Of a DNA stretch of 64,000 nucleotides, positions 11,070-22,583 are shown piece after piece. Source of the DNA: Carnegiea gigantea (taxonomy: Eukaryota > Streptophyta > Magnoliopsida > Caryophyllales > Cactaceae); contig JAKOGI010000083.1 of NCBI GenBank assembly GCA_029747015.1, positions 121,001 to 185,000 on the forward strand, given 5' to 3'. Position 1 is the stretch's first letter, and each line of letters opens with the position of its first letter. The position numbers and the translations under genes were made by a program. The notes below the pieces were generated by a model. That model did not search any database. It worked only from the letters and a program-made list of their open reading frames with translations, and was not told the origin of the DNA.

Positions 11070-12000
11070 ATACGTTTAAAAGAAGCTTTTAAACTAAAAA
11101 GTGAAGTCGTTTCTCTGAGTTAGTAATCGTTTTACATTTATAAGAAGCCTTTTAGTTAAATATGAAGTCGTTTTTCTTATGATTTAGCAACCTTATTGCA
11201 CTTATTCGAAGCTTTCAATTAGAAACAAATTTGTTTTACGATTAGGCAGCCTTATTACGTTTGTCAAAACCCTTTTAGTTAAAAACATAGTCGTTTTGCA
11301 ACTTAGTAGAGACTTATTACGTTTATACGAACCATTCAAGTTAGAAACTAAGTCGTTTTACGATTTAGTAAACGTGTTACGATCATAAGAAACTTTTAAG
11401 TTTAAAGTGAAGTCATTTTAAGTATTAACCAACATATTGCCTTTATAAGAAGCTTTTAAGTTAAAAACGAAGTCATTTTGCGAGTTAGTAGCCGTATTAC
11501 GTTTATACGAAGCTTTTAAGTGAGAAATGGAGTTGTTTTACAAACTAGCAAACGTTTTACGTCTATAAGAAGTTTTTCAAGCTAAAAACGAAGTCATTTT
11601 GCGAGTTAGTAGCCGTGTTACGTCTTTACAAAGCTTTTTAGTTAAAAACGAAGTCGTTTTACGATTTAGCCAACTTATTATGTTCGTACGAGGTATTCAA
11701 GCTAGAAACTAAGTCGTTTTAGGATTCAGTAAACGTGTTACGTTTATAAGAAGTTTTTAAGTTTAAAGCGAAGTTGGTTTACATATTTACAAGCTTATTA
11801 CGTTTTAAGAAGCTCTTAAGTTTAAAAGGGTGTCGATTTACGTGTTAATAAACTTATGATGTCAATAAGAATCTTTTAAGTTATTTACGAAGTTGGTTTA
11901 CGTGTTAGCAAACTTATTACGACTCTGAAAAGCTTTTAAGCTATTTACGAAGTCGATTTATGAATTGGCAAACGTATTTCATTTATAAGAAGTTTTAAGC
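11070..12000 (+). repeat. Degenerate tandem repeat of about 60 bp inside the 3' LTR
   Basis: The copy of the array at 3880-4800, with the same order of units. It has one extra partial unit near 11772-11810 compared with the 5' LTR. Confidence 0.85.
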
Positions 12001-12144
12001 CAAAAACATGTAAACTACAAACATTCAAAAGGTTATGATCGTTTTATTTAAAAAGTAAGTTCTCAGCCAAGTAAGCATTTGAAAAAGAGAAATGAAATAC
12101 GATCTTAAAGGCTAAGAAAGTGCTAGGCAATTGGCCAGAGGGTA

Positions 12145-12417
12145 GGAACTGGACTCAAGATATAAGTTATCTTGGTGTGAGCTGTTGCTGGAAACTGGAC
12201 GCAAAGATGGCGTGAGCTGTTTCCCCCTAAAGAACAGTTAGGAACTTGACTCATGATATAAATTATCTTGGTGGGAGCTGTTCCTGTGAACTGGACTCAA
12301 GATATTAGTTATCTTGGTGTGAGCTGTTCCCCAGATGACTTATGATGTGTGACACGTAAGAAAACCTTGAGGGGACTGGACTCAAGATATGATTATCTTG
12401 GTGTGAGCTGTTGCCCC
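12145..12417 (+). repeat. Array of five stem-loops inside the 3' LTR
   Basis: The same array as at 4938-5210. Some unpaired changes are present here, for example GTTGC instead of GTTCC at the end of the first hairpin, and ACTTGACTCATGATA in the third. This copy is therefore drifting. Confidence 0.8.
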
Positions 12418-13813
12418 ACAGAGGACAATATTGAAATTTAAATTTATCTGCTGAGACGCGTTTTGGCCGAAAGATAAGTACATATACCCCGGGGATAATG
12501 TGGAGTAAGAGTGAGGATCTCACTTAAGGGCGGTGTTGACCTCCCTAGCCAACACAGTAAGATGTTTTCAAAGGAGATATGGCTTTTTGCCATTCTAAAC
12601 AGTTCAGAAAAGAAAAGAAATTCTTTTAAAGTAACACGAGCCTCAAGAGGCCAAGTAAAGCGTTCTTAAGAAAATAAGAAAGCTTTCAAATGTACGAAAG
12701 CTGCATATCTTTTATGAATATGTCCTGAATATGGTTTAAATAAAGTTTCAAATGAAGTATAGCTGCATCCTAGTTATGCATCATACATTTAAGCTTTTCA
12801 AAGTGCTTATCTTATGAAAGAATGTTCTTGCAAAGTCTTCTTACCAATTTGGGTGTTTTAAGAGCTCTTAGAAAGAGTTATAAGCAGTAAAGGAGTTTGA
12901 TTTATAGACTGTTATTTGAATATAACGAGAGTCACTGTGTTTTCACAAGTGTGTTTGAAAGCATCATATTCATCCTTGTGCTACTTGATTAAGTGTCTGA
13001 ATGCTTGTTAGAAAGAAAGATTGGTCATTAAGGACCTAGGAATGAGTTGAGGGGTTAGAATGAAATTTTAGGAGGGGTGATTTTTCCTCGGGGATTTTGA
13101 TTGCCTAAAATGATAGTAATAGTATGAATGCGTGATATGTGGCTATTATTAATATTATTGCCTGCAACGGTTTTGGGTTTTAGGGAGTAGGGAAAATTCT
13201 CACTGAGCATGTGGTTGCTCATTTCATTATTTTTTCCCCCTTTTTCCCAGGCTTTTGTTATGACAGGTGGAAGTTAAGCTACTCATGCGAGCTGCAGTCT
13301 ACCCCTACTTGAAAAAGAGTCATGTATGCCTTATGCAAATAGATTCAAGCATTTAACGAAGTGCTATAATGTATTCCCAGTCTGTAATGTTTTAAACTAA
13401 GTTTTCTAGCTCAGATAATGCATATTGTTTATGAGTCGCTCTGTATGGCCGTATGAGCTGACCATCTGTCTAGTTAGATGTCTTTATTCTGAATTAGCTG
13501 TGTTTTGGGATGTAAACCCCAGTGCTCCGGTTGTGTAGACCGTTGAGATGTACCTTTTACTTTTCATGCATTAAAGAATTATTCTGGTTGGTGTACTCCG
13601 AGCGGGTGGCTCGTTGAGTTATGAACTCCGGCGTGTGGCCGTCGAGCTTCTTTTAAATGTTATGCACTTCCGTTAATTTACAGGGGATTATTGTAAGACT
13701 TTTAGCCTGGAAACGGTCAGTTTTTAGGGGAAACTCTGTCCGTTTCGTCTCAGGAATTTAGTAAGTAGTAAGAAAACGTAACGCTCCTAACCCTAGGGGT
13801 TGGGTGTGTTACA

Positions 13814-14111
13814 GAAGAAGTGAGTACAATGTGATCACAACGAGTGATTCGATCAAGCAACCAGATTACAATCTCTCTTATAATCTCTCTCAAACCTCTC
13901 TCAACCTCTCTCACAAATCTAAGATCGTGGAAACAGAATACTCTATAAGTATTTTTTACTGGTTTGGGATTCAGGGATGAGCATTAGATCCTAGGCAAGA
14001 CCTTTTATATAGGGTTTAGAGGTATAAGGATGCAAAAAATCCTAGGAGCAACCCTAGCCATTGAGACGACGAAACCCTAACCGCCACAGTCCGCAGCCCA
14101 AACTCTTTAAA
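13814..14111 (-). repeat. Copia LTR, 5' segment (continuation after the insertion)
   Basis: The reverse complement contains GAGAGAGATTATAAGAGA followed by a GATCAAATCAC-like stretch, matching 23350-23440 of the plus-strand Copia LTR, and resumes exactly where 1479 left off. A TATA-like CCCTATATAAAAGG reads on the minus strand (about 14004-14017). The start of the LTR (a TGTTACAAATTGG-like end) is missing; sequence changes directly to plus-strand reverse transcriptase near 14112. Confidence 0.8.
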
Positions 14112-14859
14112 CCCCATGGTGGATCTATATGAAGCAACCTGAAGGTTTTCTTGTTCCCAGGAAGGAACAACAGATTTGTAGATTGAAGAAGTCCTTGTAT
14201 GGACTTAAGCAGACTCCTAGACTGTGGTACAAAAGGTTTGATACCTTTGTGATTGGACAGGGTTACACACACAACCGGTATAACAATTGTGTGTATTTCA
14301 GGCAATATTCTAATGGTTCTTTTATTTACTTGCTGTTATACGTTGATGATATGCTGATAGCTTCCAAGGATAAGTCCTTAATCAGTAAGTTGAAATCTCA
14401 ACTCAGTGAGGAGTTTGAGATGAAAGACCTAGATGCGGCAAAGAAGATTTTAGGCATGAAGACTCAAAGGGATCGAAAGGCTGGTAAGCTGTACTTGTCT
14501 CAGGGTCGCTATCTCGAGAAAGTACTTGATAGGTTTAATATGGGTAATTGTAAGGCAGTTTCTACACCTCTTGCTGCACATTTCAGATTGTCTACTGAGT
14601 ATTATCCACAATCTGAGGAGGACATTGAGAGGATGTATAATGTCCCTTATTCTAGTGCTGTTGGTAGCTTGATGTATGCTATGGTGTGCACTAGGCCTGA
14701 CTTGTCACATGCTGTGAGTGTGGTAAGTAGGTATATACATAATCTTGAAAAGGATTATTGGGAGGCTGTGAAGTATATCCTTCACTATGTGAAGGGTACT
14801 ACTGTTGATAAGGGTTTGGTGTTTGATAGGAACAAAACTGCTAGATGTGATGTTACAGG
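14112..14859 (+). pseudogene. Copia reverse transcriptase and start of RNase H (split)
   Basis: An open plus-strand frame begins inside the domain (DLYMKQPEGF) and runs through CRLKKSLYGLKQTPRLWYKR, the catalytic YVDDM box at about 14339-14353, FEMKDLDAAKKILGM, SLMYAMVCTRPDLSHAVSVV and HYVKGT. This is the palm to connection part of Copia RT, which copies element RNA into DNA. The N-terminal half of RT, integrase and gag are absent because the sequence is joined to an inverted LTR near 14112. At 14859 the frame is cut by the insertion at 14860 and resumes at 22584-22589 with FVDSDYAGDLDRRRSISGY. Confidence 0.92.
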
Positions 14860-15574
14860 TGTAGGCACTAAAAATTTATTTGTGCCGTACCAAAATTAAA
14901 TTAAATTAATTAATTGGGCCAACCCTTTAAATTAATTTAATCAATCCCCAAATACTCACAAGTCAAGTCCAAAAGGTTCTCAAGTCAAGCCCTAGATAAA
15001 GCCCAAATGACTTCTAAGTCCAGGCTCAGTCAAAACTCAAGTTAAAAGCCCAAATCCAGACCCAAGATGATTACTAAGTCAAGTCACGACCTAAAGCCCG
15101 AACGACGTCCTTATTAATGCGCGGTTAAAGTTAAAGTTAAAGTCAAAATCAAAGGTCAAAGTCAAAGATCAAGTCCCACATCGACTCACAAGTCGAATGT
15201 CAAAATGACTCTCAAGTCAACATCCGGTCAAAGCTCGAGGTGACTTCCAAGTCAATGCTCGACCCAAGCTTGGGAGACTCTCAAGTCAAAGTCAAAGTCA
15301 AAGTCAAAGTTAAAACAAACGAAAGTGAAAGCAGTCAAGCGTGAGGCCTGATTGAAAGGCCCAAAATCCATATCAAAGCCCAAAACCCAAGTCAAGACCC
15401 ACTTTGACTTTCAAGGGGGATGCTTTCCTATAAATAGGCCCTATCCCCTTGATTCAAAGGTTGGAAAATTCATCCTTAAAAGAGAGAGAATCAGAGGATT
15501 GTATTAATAGAGATTGTACCCAAATTGTTTCAACTGAATCTATAAAAATTCAATCTTTGTAATTTGTGATTACA
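14860..15574 (+). repeat. 5' LTR of the Tat-like element (715 bp)
   Basis: Matches 21872-22583 almost throughout. It holds many AGTCAA/GGTCAA hexamers (reverse complement TTGACT/TTGACC), (AAAGTC)n runs near 15126-15165 and 15285-15315, and a TATA box at 15429. Confidence 0.93.
15429..15436 (+). promoter_or_regulatory. TATA box of the 5' LTR
   Basis: TATAAATA in the context CCTATAAATAGG; the equivalent in the 3' LTR is at 22435-22442. It is the probable start-site selector for the element RNA. Confidence 0.7.
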
Positions 15575-15578
15575 AATT

Positions 15579-15596
15579 TGGCATGCTCGGTGGGAC
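15579..15596 (+). other. Primer binding site of the Tat-like element
   Basis: TGGCATGCTCGGTGGGAC begins five bases after the LTR end. The TGG start fits a tRNA CCA end. Which tRNA it pairs with was not determined. Confidence 0.65.
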
Positions 15597-15670
15597 ATCT
15601 CTACTTCTCATCTCTTTCTCCTAAAAGATCAAGACTTTCAGGTCAGAAGAACATCTTCTTCAACGGAGAC

Positions 15671-18517
15671 ATGGCTATAAATAACGTTGCCACGTAAGCT
15701 TCAAAGAAGAAGAGCACAAGATTTGTTTCGCGCATATCCTGTGGAGCGAGCATCACTGCTAGTAAGTGTGCGCGCACAATGAAGACCAAAAGTATGGTGA
15801 AAGCTGTTGCACCGGCTGCTCCTGGGCAAACTGCGCCGCTCCCATCTAACCTCCAAGACTTGAAAACGCAGCAAAAGGCATCATCTTAGATAGGTCCCCG
15901 ACTTCAATCTCCAGTCTGCGAGGTTGAAGATTACTACAGCGGTAACTCTTCTTCGCCCTCACCAAAGGGGCGTGCATGTCAGAAACTGAAGTTGAGTCCT
16001 CTAAAACTGTTGTCATACTAGCCATGATGACAGGCACAACTGCTCTGGAAGATGAGGATGGCTAACATGAAAGCCATCCTAGAAAAACTCACCAGGGACA
16101 ACGAAGAAAACAAAGCGCACATTAAGCTTCAAAAAGAAAAGATTGCTAAGCTGACCAAAAAGTTAGAAAAATGGCGAGCACAATCTTCCACAAAGGACTC
16201 AGAAAGTGAGGACTCAAAAAAAATGTACATCCATACTGAATCCTTTGATAGTGAGAAGCAGCCAAAGAAAGGTGCTACCCCTAAACATGTCAAGTCCTCT
16301 AGATTAATGACCATTGAGCAAATCTAAGACTTGATAGCAAATGCTGTTAAGGCACAGCTAGGTGAAGGTTCGCGTAGAACTCTCCTTTACACTAAGCCTT
16401 ACACTAAGAGAGTGGATGCTCTTCACATGCCCTACGATTACCAACCTCCCAAGTTCTAATAATTCAATGGGAAAGGTAATCCTAAACAGCATGTCGTGCA
16501 CTTCATTGAGACATGTAACAATGCTGGGACTGACAGCGACCTTATGGTGAAACAGTTCGTCAGGACATTAAAAGGTATTACTTTTGACTGGTATACCGAC
16601 TTAGAACCTGAGTCCATTAACAGCTGGGAACAAATGGAGTAAGAGTTCATCAACAATTTCTACAGCACTCAGCACGTTGTCAGCATGGCTGAGCTGACAA
16701 ACACAAAACAGTGGAAGGACAAGCTAGTTCTTAACTACATCAATCGCTAGGATGCACTTAGCCTCGAGTGCAAGGATCGGTTATCTGAAGCGTCTGTCGT
16801 TGAAATGTGCACCCAAGGCATGCACTGGGACTTGCTGTACATCCTATAAATTAGTAAACCTAGGACTTTTCAAGAATTGGCGACCTAGGTGCATGACATG
16901 GAGGTGACAATAGCTAGTAGTTGCGCCAACTCCTTCTATTCTACTAAATCAAACAGGGATAAGGTTGAATTCGAGAAGAATGTTAATTTTTCTAAGGGCA
17001 CGACCAAAGAAGCAATGTCTACCTCTACAAGTCAGCCAATTCGTATTATGATAAAGCCAAAACTAGGGGGCAAGTAGAGCTCGTCGTTTAAAGTTATGAC
17101 AAATAAGCATCCCACACTAAAAGAACTTCAGAAAAAGAAGTATTCATTTCCTGACTCAGATTTATCATGCATGCTAGGTGACTTACTTGAGAAAGGTGTC
17201 ATCGAATTGCCCGAGCCAAAGCGCCCAGGAGAAGTTGGGAGGACCGCCGACCCTAAATACCATCGGTACCATAGAATCGTTAGTCACCCTCTTGAAAAGT
17301 GCGTCACACTCAAGGAGCACATCATGCGACTAGACAAGGAAGGAAGAATCATTTTAGATTTGAATGAAATAGCAGAAGTTGGCCACATCAAAGTGCAAGA
17401 GACTAATGAGTCAGATTCTGAAATAGATCATGCTGAAGTACTAGAGGGCTCAAGAGAATGCTTCACAAAAAACTTCTTTGATAGTGTGGCTATCTACACA
17501 ACCTCATGTTTTGAAATTGACGATAACGAAATAAACGAAGAGCTGAATGTCCCTCCTAAAGAGAGTGGTGATGACAGCATCCAGCCACAATAACAACGGA
17601 AAGAAAAGAATGAGAGGACAATTTCAGTCTCGTCCGTCAAGCAAGCAAATGTCGCAGCGAATGCAGCAACGTCAATCTTTAAATGTACAAATCCTAAAAG
17701 TGCAACCAAGGTTAAATGCAAGCTCAATGAAGCAAGCTGGTGCATTTTAAAAGAAAAGGGTATGCTTTCAGTTCATAGAACGAGCCCAAGCAAATTGACT
17801 AAGGTTTCTTTCCCTGGTTTTGTTGCCTGTTCTAAAGGCTCGTTCCAAGAAGAATGTGAGATGTCAAAGATGCGCATCAGTGATGGGTGTGATCCTAGTG
17901 TGCACAAGTTAATGAAGAGGTCCAGCCATCACTTCAGCCAGCCAACATCTTTGGGGCATGTGATCAAAGCTAAGTCCCACAGACTTGACAGCACGCAAAG
18001 GATCATACAAAGTCAAGGGGGCAATGCCGCAACGTCTAAAATTGGTCTTAGCTATGTACCACCCCAGCCTGTGAGGATTTTGGGATGACGTAAGGACAAG
18101 CAAGCCCTCATGCAATATATCACAGCTGAAGAGAATGATGGTGAAAAATACCAAGACAACCCAAAAACGACGGTGTTCGACAGGTTGCAGCCGTCAACGT
18201 CGTGCCAACGCCCTTCTGTGTTTAGAAGGATTGGAAAAAGAATCAAGATAGGCAAGACGTTGTCAAACTCACCGCCTTCCCAAAAGAGAGATTCAGTGTT
18301 CAGCGGCCTTGGCGAACTAAATGAAATTCAAAGTTCAATTCCTTCATGTATGGAGCGTGTTTCAACTTTGGATGTGAGGGTGGATACCTCGTTGAAAGTG
18401 AAGAGAAGCGTCCTAGTTCTCACTGGCCATGGGGCTAGGGCCAGTCCTAAAGAAAGAACCAAGGAGCAAGCTTCTTCCAGCTGTGATGCAAGCCAAGATG
18501 TCAGTGACTTCCCTTGA
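15671..18517 (+). pseudogene. Tat-like gag polyprotein with multiple stops
   Basis: From an ATG at 15671 the plus strand encodes, across several frames and stops, a coiled-coil-like segment (16052-16190, Lys/Glu-rich), then the capsid core: YTKPYTKRVDALHMPYDYQP, GKGNPKQHVVHFIETCNNAG, FDWYTDLEPESINSWEQME, LTNTKQWKDKLVLNYIN and MCTQGMHWDLLYIL. A second block at 17096-17400 has YSFPDSDLSCMLGDLLEKGV and PKYHRYHRIVSHPLEKCVTL. A third near 18110-18430 has PSVFRRIGKRIKIG and IPSCMERVSTLDVRVDTSL. These blocks occur in this order in plant Gypsy polyproteins upstream of the protease. At least six in-frame stops are visible. No RT or integrase follows. Confidence 0.85.
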
Positions 18518-18544
18518 GGAAATGCTGGATTAGCTACTGGGCAA

Positions 18545-18985
18545 GAGCTTAAACTGTTCACCACCAAAAAAAAAAAAAAAAAACACCCAAAGTTCACATA
18601 CATTCAAAATAGAAGGCTCCTGAACAAGAGTCTAAACTGTTCACATGCATTTAAGAAAAAGAAGGCGGCTCCTGAACAAGAGGCTAAATTGTTCGCACAT
18701 TGAAAAAAGAAGACTCCTGAATAGGATGCTAAACTGTTTGCACATTCAAAAAAGAAGAATCCCGAACAGGAGGCTAAACTGTTCGCACATTAAAAAAAAA
18801 AAGACTTTCGAACAGGAGGCTAAACTGTTCGCACATTCAAAAAGGAAGACTCCCGGACAAGAGGCTAAATTGTTCGCACATTCAAGAAAATGCTACCTCC
18901 TAAGCAAGAGTATAAACTGTTCACTCAAGCCCTTAAAAGAAAAATCTTTGTACTATTCCTGGCCCACAAGAGCATAAACTGTGAA
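18545..18985 (+). repeat. 45-46 bp minisatellite in the Tat-like element
   Basis: About nine units of the form GAGGCTAAACTGTTCGCACA, then TTCAAAAAAGAAGACTCC. The measured spacings of the GCTAAA core are 45, 45, 46, 45 and 46 (18683, 18728, 18773, 18819, 18864, 18910). In one frame the unit reads QEAKLFAHSKKKTP. Tandem repeats between gag/pol and the 3' LTR are usual in Tat-lineage elements. Confidence 0.88.
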
Positions 18986-19367
18986 CGGCAAAACAAATAA
19001 AAAAAGATGCTTAGTTGAACTACGTAACAACTTGATCTTATTGGGAATTGCAAGTACCCATAAGTACGTAGGCAGCTTCAGCAAATCACCAAGTGTAGTC
19101 AAATACATCACGCACAAAAAAAGGAGGGCATGAAAGAAAAGATATCAAAGACATCACCTTTCTGCCGCAAGCTTTTCCTCGCAACTTGCACCATTATGAA
19201 TCTCCTGAAAATAGAAGTAAACATGAAGTTAGTTTCTTTTTCAGGAAAGAAACTAGTAAACAAAGCAGCGTCTAGACAAAATAAATACTAAAGATCGGTG
19301 AAGCGTGAAGCAAAAGCAATCAAAAATATTGGTTGGCTGCCACACCAGCTGCTCCTTGTTGCTCGTA

Positions 19368-19690
19368 CCACTTTCGTGCGTATCGGTATCCGTTCAAGGC
19401 CCATGGCCAAGCGGCGAACCGTGTTGCAAGTGGTTCTTCAATTTCTTCATACCACTTTTGTGCGTATCGGTATCCGTTCAATGCCCATGGCCAAGCAGCA
19501 AACCGTGCCGCAAGTGGTTCTTCAAGTCTTCATACCACTTTCGTGCGTATCGGTATCCGTTGAAGGCCCATGGCCAAGCGGCGAACCGTGTCGCAAGTGG
19601 TTCTTCAGTCTTCACACCACTTTCGTGCGTATCGGTATCCGTTCAAGGCCCGTGGCCAAGCAGCGAACCGTGTCACAGGTGGTTCTTCAA
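19368..19690 (+). repeat. 82-84 bp tandem repeat, four units
   Basis: Units start at 19368, 19452, 19535 and 19617 with CCACTTTCGTGCGTATCGGT, then a segment with GGCCAAGCGGCGAACCG. Spacings of 84, 83 and 82 shift the frame at each step, which is why several frames stay open here; they are not separate genes. Confidence 0.9.
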
Positions 19691-21871
19691 ATGGCTTCTC
19701 AACCTGCAGAAACAACAATGCAAGAGCCAAAAAAAAAAAAAAAAAGAGGGTTTCGGCATTCAAAAAAAATAATAAGCATATGCAACCAAAAAAATGCAGA
19801 AGTGAGCATGACGTCGTGATATGCGACAATGCGATAATAAATGAATGCGACGTTATAACAGCACAAGCAGGTATGAGAAGACTTTTCAGACTAATGAAGT
19901 AGCTTCCTTTGGACTCATTTCAGCCAAAGTTACCACTTTTATTACTCATAGTCATAAAAAACAAAGGAGCAAGTCCTTCAAGACCAAGACACAACATTGA
20001 AAATTGCAATAAAATGCCAAGTAACAAGCAGCCCATGACTCAATAAGCATCAAATAAAAAGGGGGTTGATCATCCAAAAAAAAAAAGCACTGGCAACATT
20101 TATTCATGTCAAAAAAAAAGGGGCCAATGATGATCTCAATCCCTTTTTCTCTCCCTTCAATTCCCAAACCCCACCAAAACAAAAGCATGAAGTAGTGCAG
20201 AAGCATGAAGGCTAGCATGTGCAAGAAATAAACAGTACTAGAGGAACCTATATGCAAAACAGTAAACACAAGATTGACTTGGTGAAATTTGGCCAATCTT
20301 TTGTTTTCCTGCATTTCCCAATGAAGCTAAACGAAAACAGGGGCCAAGCTTCATTGTTTTCCTTCACCCTCTCCCTTCCTCACACACAGTTCTCGGATTA
20401 CTATTCCTTTTGCATCATCAAAATAACCCTCGTGCATCTCTCATGACCCATGATCAAACTGATCATTTGCCCCACTCAAGTAAATGCCACCTATCCAAAA
20501 GCCTACTTATGAGTTAATGTACCTCGACGAAGGATTATTCCCTCCCAATGTATTTGATCTATGTAAGTCGTAATCATAAGCACAAAAGACGGCATGCACT
20601 TATTCATTGTATTCGCAAGCTCTACGCCACTTTGTCAAATGCACAGATCTCATCCAAATCCAACCAAAAAAAAAAAAACAGAGCAAGCATGCCCATTTAC
20701 ACAAAAAAAAAAGAGAGAGAAGAAGAAAGCATGCTATTTTGGCCAACTAAAGGATCAAAGAAAATAGAAGATGATGGGTAAAGTTGGTACCTTTATGAGG
20801 TTGAAGAATGGCGTGCAAAGACCTAAGCTTTGGGGGACGACTCTTACCGTGAACAATGACGATAAGCTAGTAGCAGCAGGTCGGGGTAGCAGACATCGAA
20901 GGGTGCAAAGGATGGTGTGCTCTGGTGCAACTGGGAAGATGAAGAAGAAAGCGTAAAGGAGTGAGAAAAAGACTACCTTTAAGGCCACAAGGAGCAACAA
21001 ACCAAAAATGGTGGCAAGGGATTCGTTTTTGAGGGTGTGCCACCGTTAAACCAGGAGTAACAACAACAAGGGTATGAGCTCGGCATTTGGTGACTGTTGC
21101 TAAAGGAAAGAAGAGGAGGAAGAAGGGTTGTGCAATTGGGGTCTCATTTGAAGGCTGTCGAAGGCAAAGGAAGAAGAAGGGTGAATAGTGCGGGGCAACA
21201 CACAAGGGATGCGTGCTGTCATGAGGCATTGCTTGAGCTGGGCCTGGCGAAAACAAGAGCAAAACCCGGCCTAGCCTAATGTGAAAATAAAAGGGGGTAA
21301 GGCTGGGGGATCACGTGCCTTGCGTGTGTCAACTTAATGAAAAGTCTCTAAGTCTGCTTGGAGGTTGATGGAAGCTGAGCCCAGCCCATTCAAAAAAAAT
21401 GCAAAAAAAAAAAAAAAAGAAGGAAAGACGAAAGAGCTAATGCTAGTCCAGCCCATGCATAGAAACGAAGGGGAATAAAGGCCAGACTGGGCTGGGCCCA
21501 CATGAAATGAAAGCAGAAACAAGGCTGGCCCAGACCCATGCATGGGAGCCCAAAAAAAAGAGGGAGGCAAGTCTACCGTCTGTGTTGCCGATTTGGGCTT
21601 ATGGGTTGGGCTTTGTTTTGAGATCTCTTCACCATGCCCATGTTCCAACTAAAGTTCTCCCAATTCTTTGACCAAAAGTTATTATTTGTTCAATTTCTCA
21701 AAAAACAAAAGTTTAATAAAGCTTGTTGAAGCTTTATTCAATCATTTGTTGTGAACAGATGTTCGGTAAAGACCATAAAGAAACGCATGTGCTTCATGAA
21801 AACAAATCGAGACTTCGATCACGCTTATACGACAACAGTCTCGTATATGACCTCGTCTCGAGGGGGCAATT
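19691..21871 (+). other. 3' untranslated part of the Tat-like element
   Basis: No recognisable domain. The stretch has many A-runs and purine-rich segments with open frames that look fortuitous. The polypurine tract AGGGGGCAAT at 21861-21870 abuts the 3' LTR at 21872. Confidence 0.6.
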
Positions 21872-22583
21872 TGTAGGCACTAAAATTTATTTGTGTCGTA
21901 CCAAAATTAAATTAAATTAATTAATTGGGTCAACCCTTTAAATTAATTTAATCAAGTCCCAAAGACTCACAAGTCAAGTCCAAAAGGTTCTCAAGTCAAG
22001 CCCTAGATGAAGCCCAAATGACTTCCAAGTCTAGGCTCAGTCAAAACTCAAGTCAAAAGCCCAAATCCAGGCCCAAGATGACTACTAAGTCAAGTCATGA
22101 CCTAAAGCCCGAACGACATCTAAGTCAATGCGAGGTTAAAGTTAAAGTCAAAGTCAAAAGTCAAAAGTCAAAGTCAAAGATTAAGTCCTACATCGACTCA
22201 CAAGTCGAATGTCAAAACGACTCTCAAGTCAATATCCGGTCAAAGCTCGAGGCGACTTCCAAGCCAATGCTCAGCCCAAGCTTGGGAGACTCCCAAGTCA
22301 AAATCAAAGTCAAAGTCAAAACAAACGAAAGTGAAAGCAGTCCAGGGTGAGGCCTGATTAAAAGGCCCAAAATTCAGGTCAAAGCCCAAAACCCAAGTCA
22401 AGACCCACTTTGACTTTCAAGGGGGAGGCTTCCCTATAAATAGGTCCCTACCCCCCCTTGATTCAAAGGTTGAAAAATCCATCCTTAAAAGAGAGAGAAT
22501 CAGAGGATTGTATTCATAGAGATTGTACCCAAATTGATTCAACTGAATCTATAAAAATTTAATCTTTGTAATTTGTGATTACA
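21872..22583 (+). repeat. 3' LTR of the Tat-like element (712 bp)
   Basis: Direct repeat of 14860-15574, with TATA box at 22435-22442. It ends GATTACA directly before the second ACAGG. Confidence 0.93.

Larger units (their letters stand above)
1480..13813 (+). mobile_element. TR-GAG-type non-autonomous Gypsy retrotransposon with 5.1-kb LTRs
   Basis: Two direct repeats (1480-6609 and 8661-13813) start TGTAAGGCC and end GTTACA. They enclose about 2.05 kb with a Met-type PBS, a Gypsy gag, zinc knuckles, a protease scrap and a polypurine tract, but no reverse transcriptase, RNase H or integrase. Flanks are GAAGG (1475-1479) and GAAGA (13814-13818), a target duplication with one mismatch. The host sequence on both sides is one Copia LTR. 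LTR-plus-gag-only elements are known in plants as TR-GAG. The 3' coding end (a FEDEILL-like peptide just before the polypurine tract) resembles Tekay/Del chromoviruses; that clade assignment is inference. Movement would need enzymes supplied by a related autonomous element. Confidence 0.92.
8661..13813 (+). repeat. 3' LTR of the giant-LTR element (5153 bp)
   Basis: A direct repeat of 1480-6609, preceded by a polypurine tract and ending GTGTTACA at the insertion junction. Differences from the 5' LTR are scattered (a few per hundred bases by eye), so the insertion is not very recent. Confidence 0.93.
14860..22583 (+). mobile_element. Non-autonomous Ty3/Gypsy element (Tat-like gag), 7.7 kb
   Basis: LTRs at 14860-15574 and 21872-22583 (TGTAGGCAC...GATTACA) flank a gag-derived region and two minisatellites, with no pol domains. 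The target duplication ACAGG is perfect at 14855-14859 and 22584-22588. The target is the Copia RNase H coding sequence, which reads through in frame when the insert is ignored. The gag wording (GKGNPKQHVVHFIETCNNAG, FDWYTDLEPESI) is that of a common plant Gypsy lineage usually grouped with Tat; lineage is by recall. Absence of pol makes it dependent on a relative. Confidence 0.93.

Noticed and set aside
19298..19902. Three overlapping plus-strand frames with repeated peptides
   Set aside because: All are readings of the same four-unit tandem repeat; no evidence for translation.
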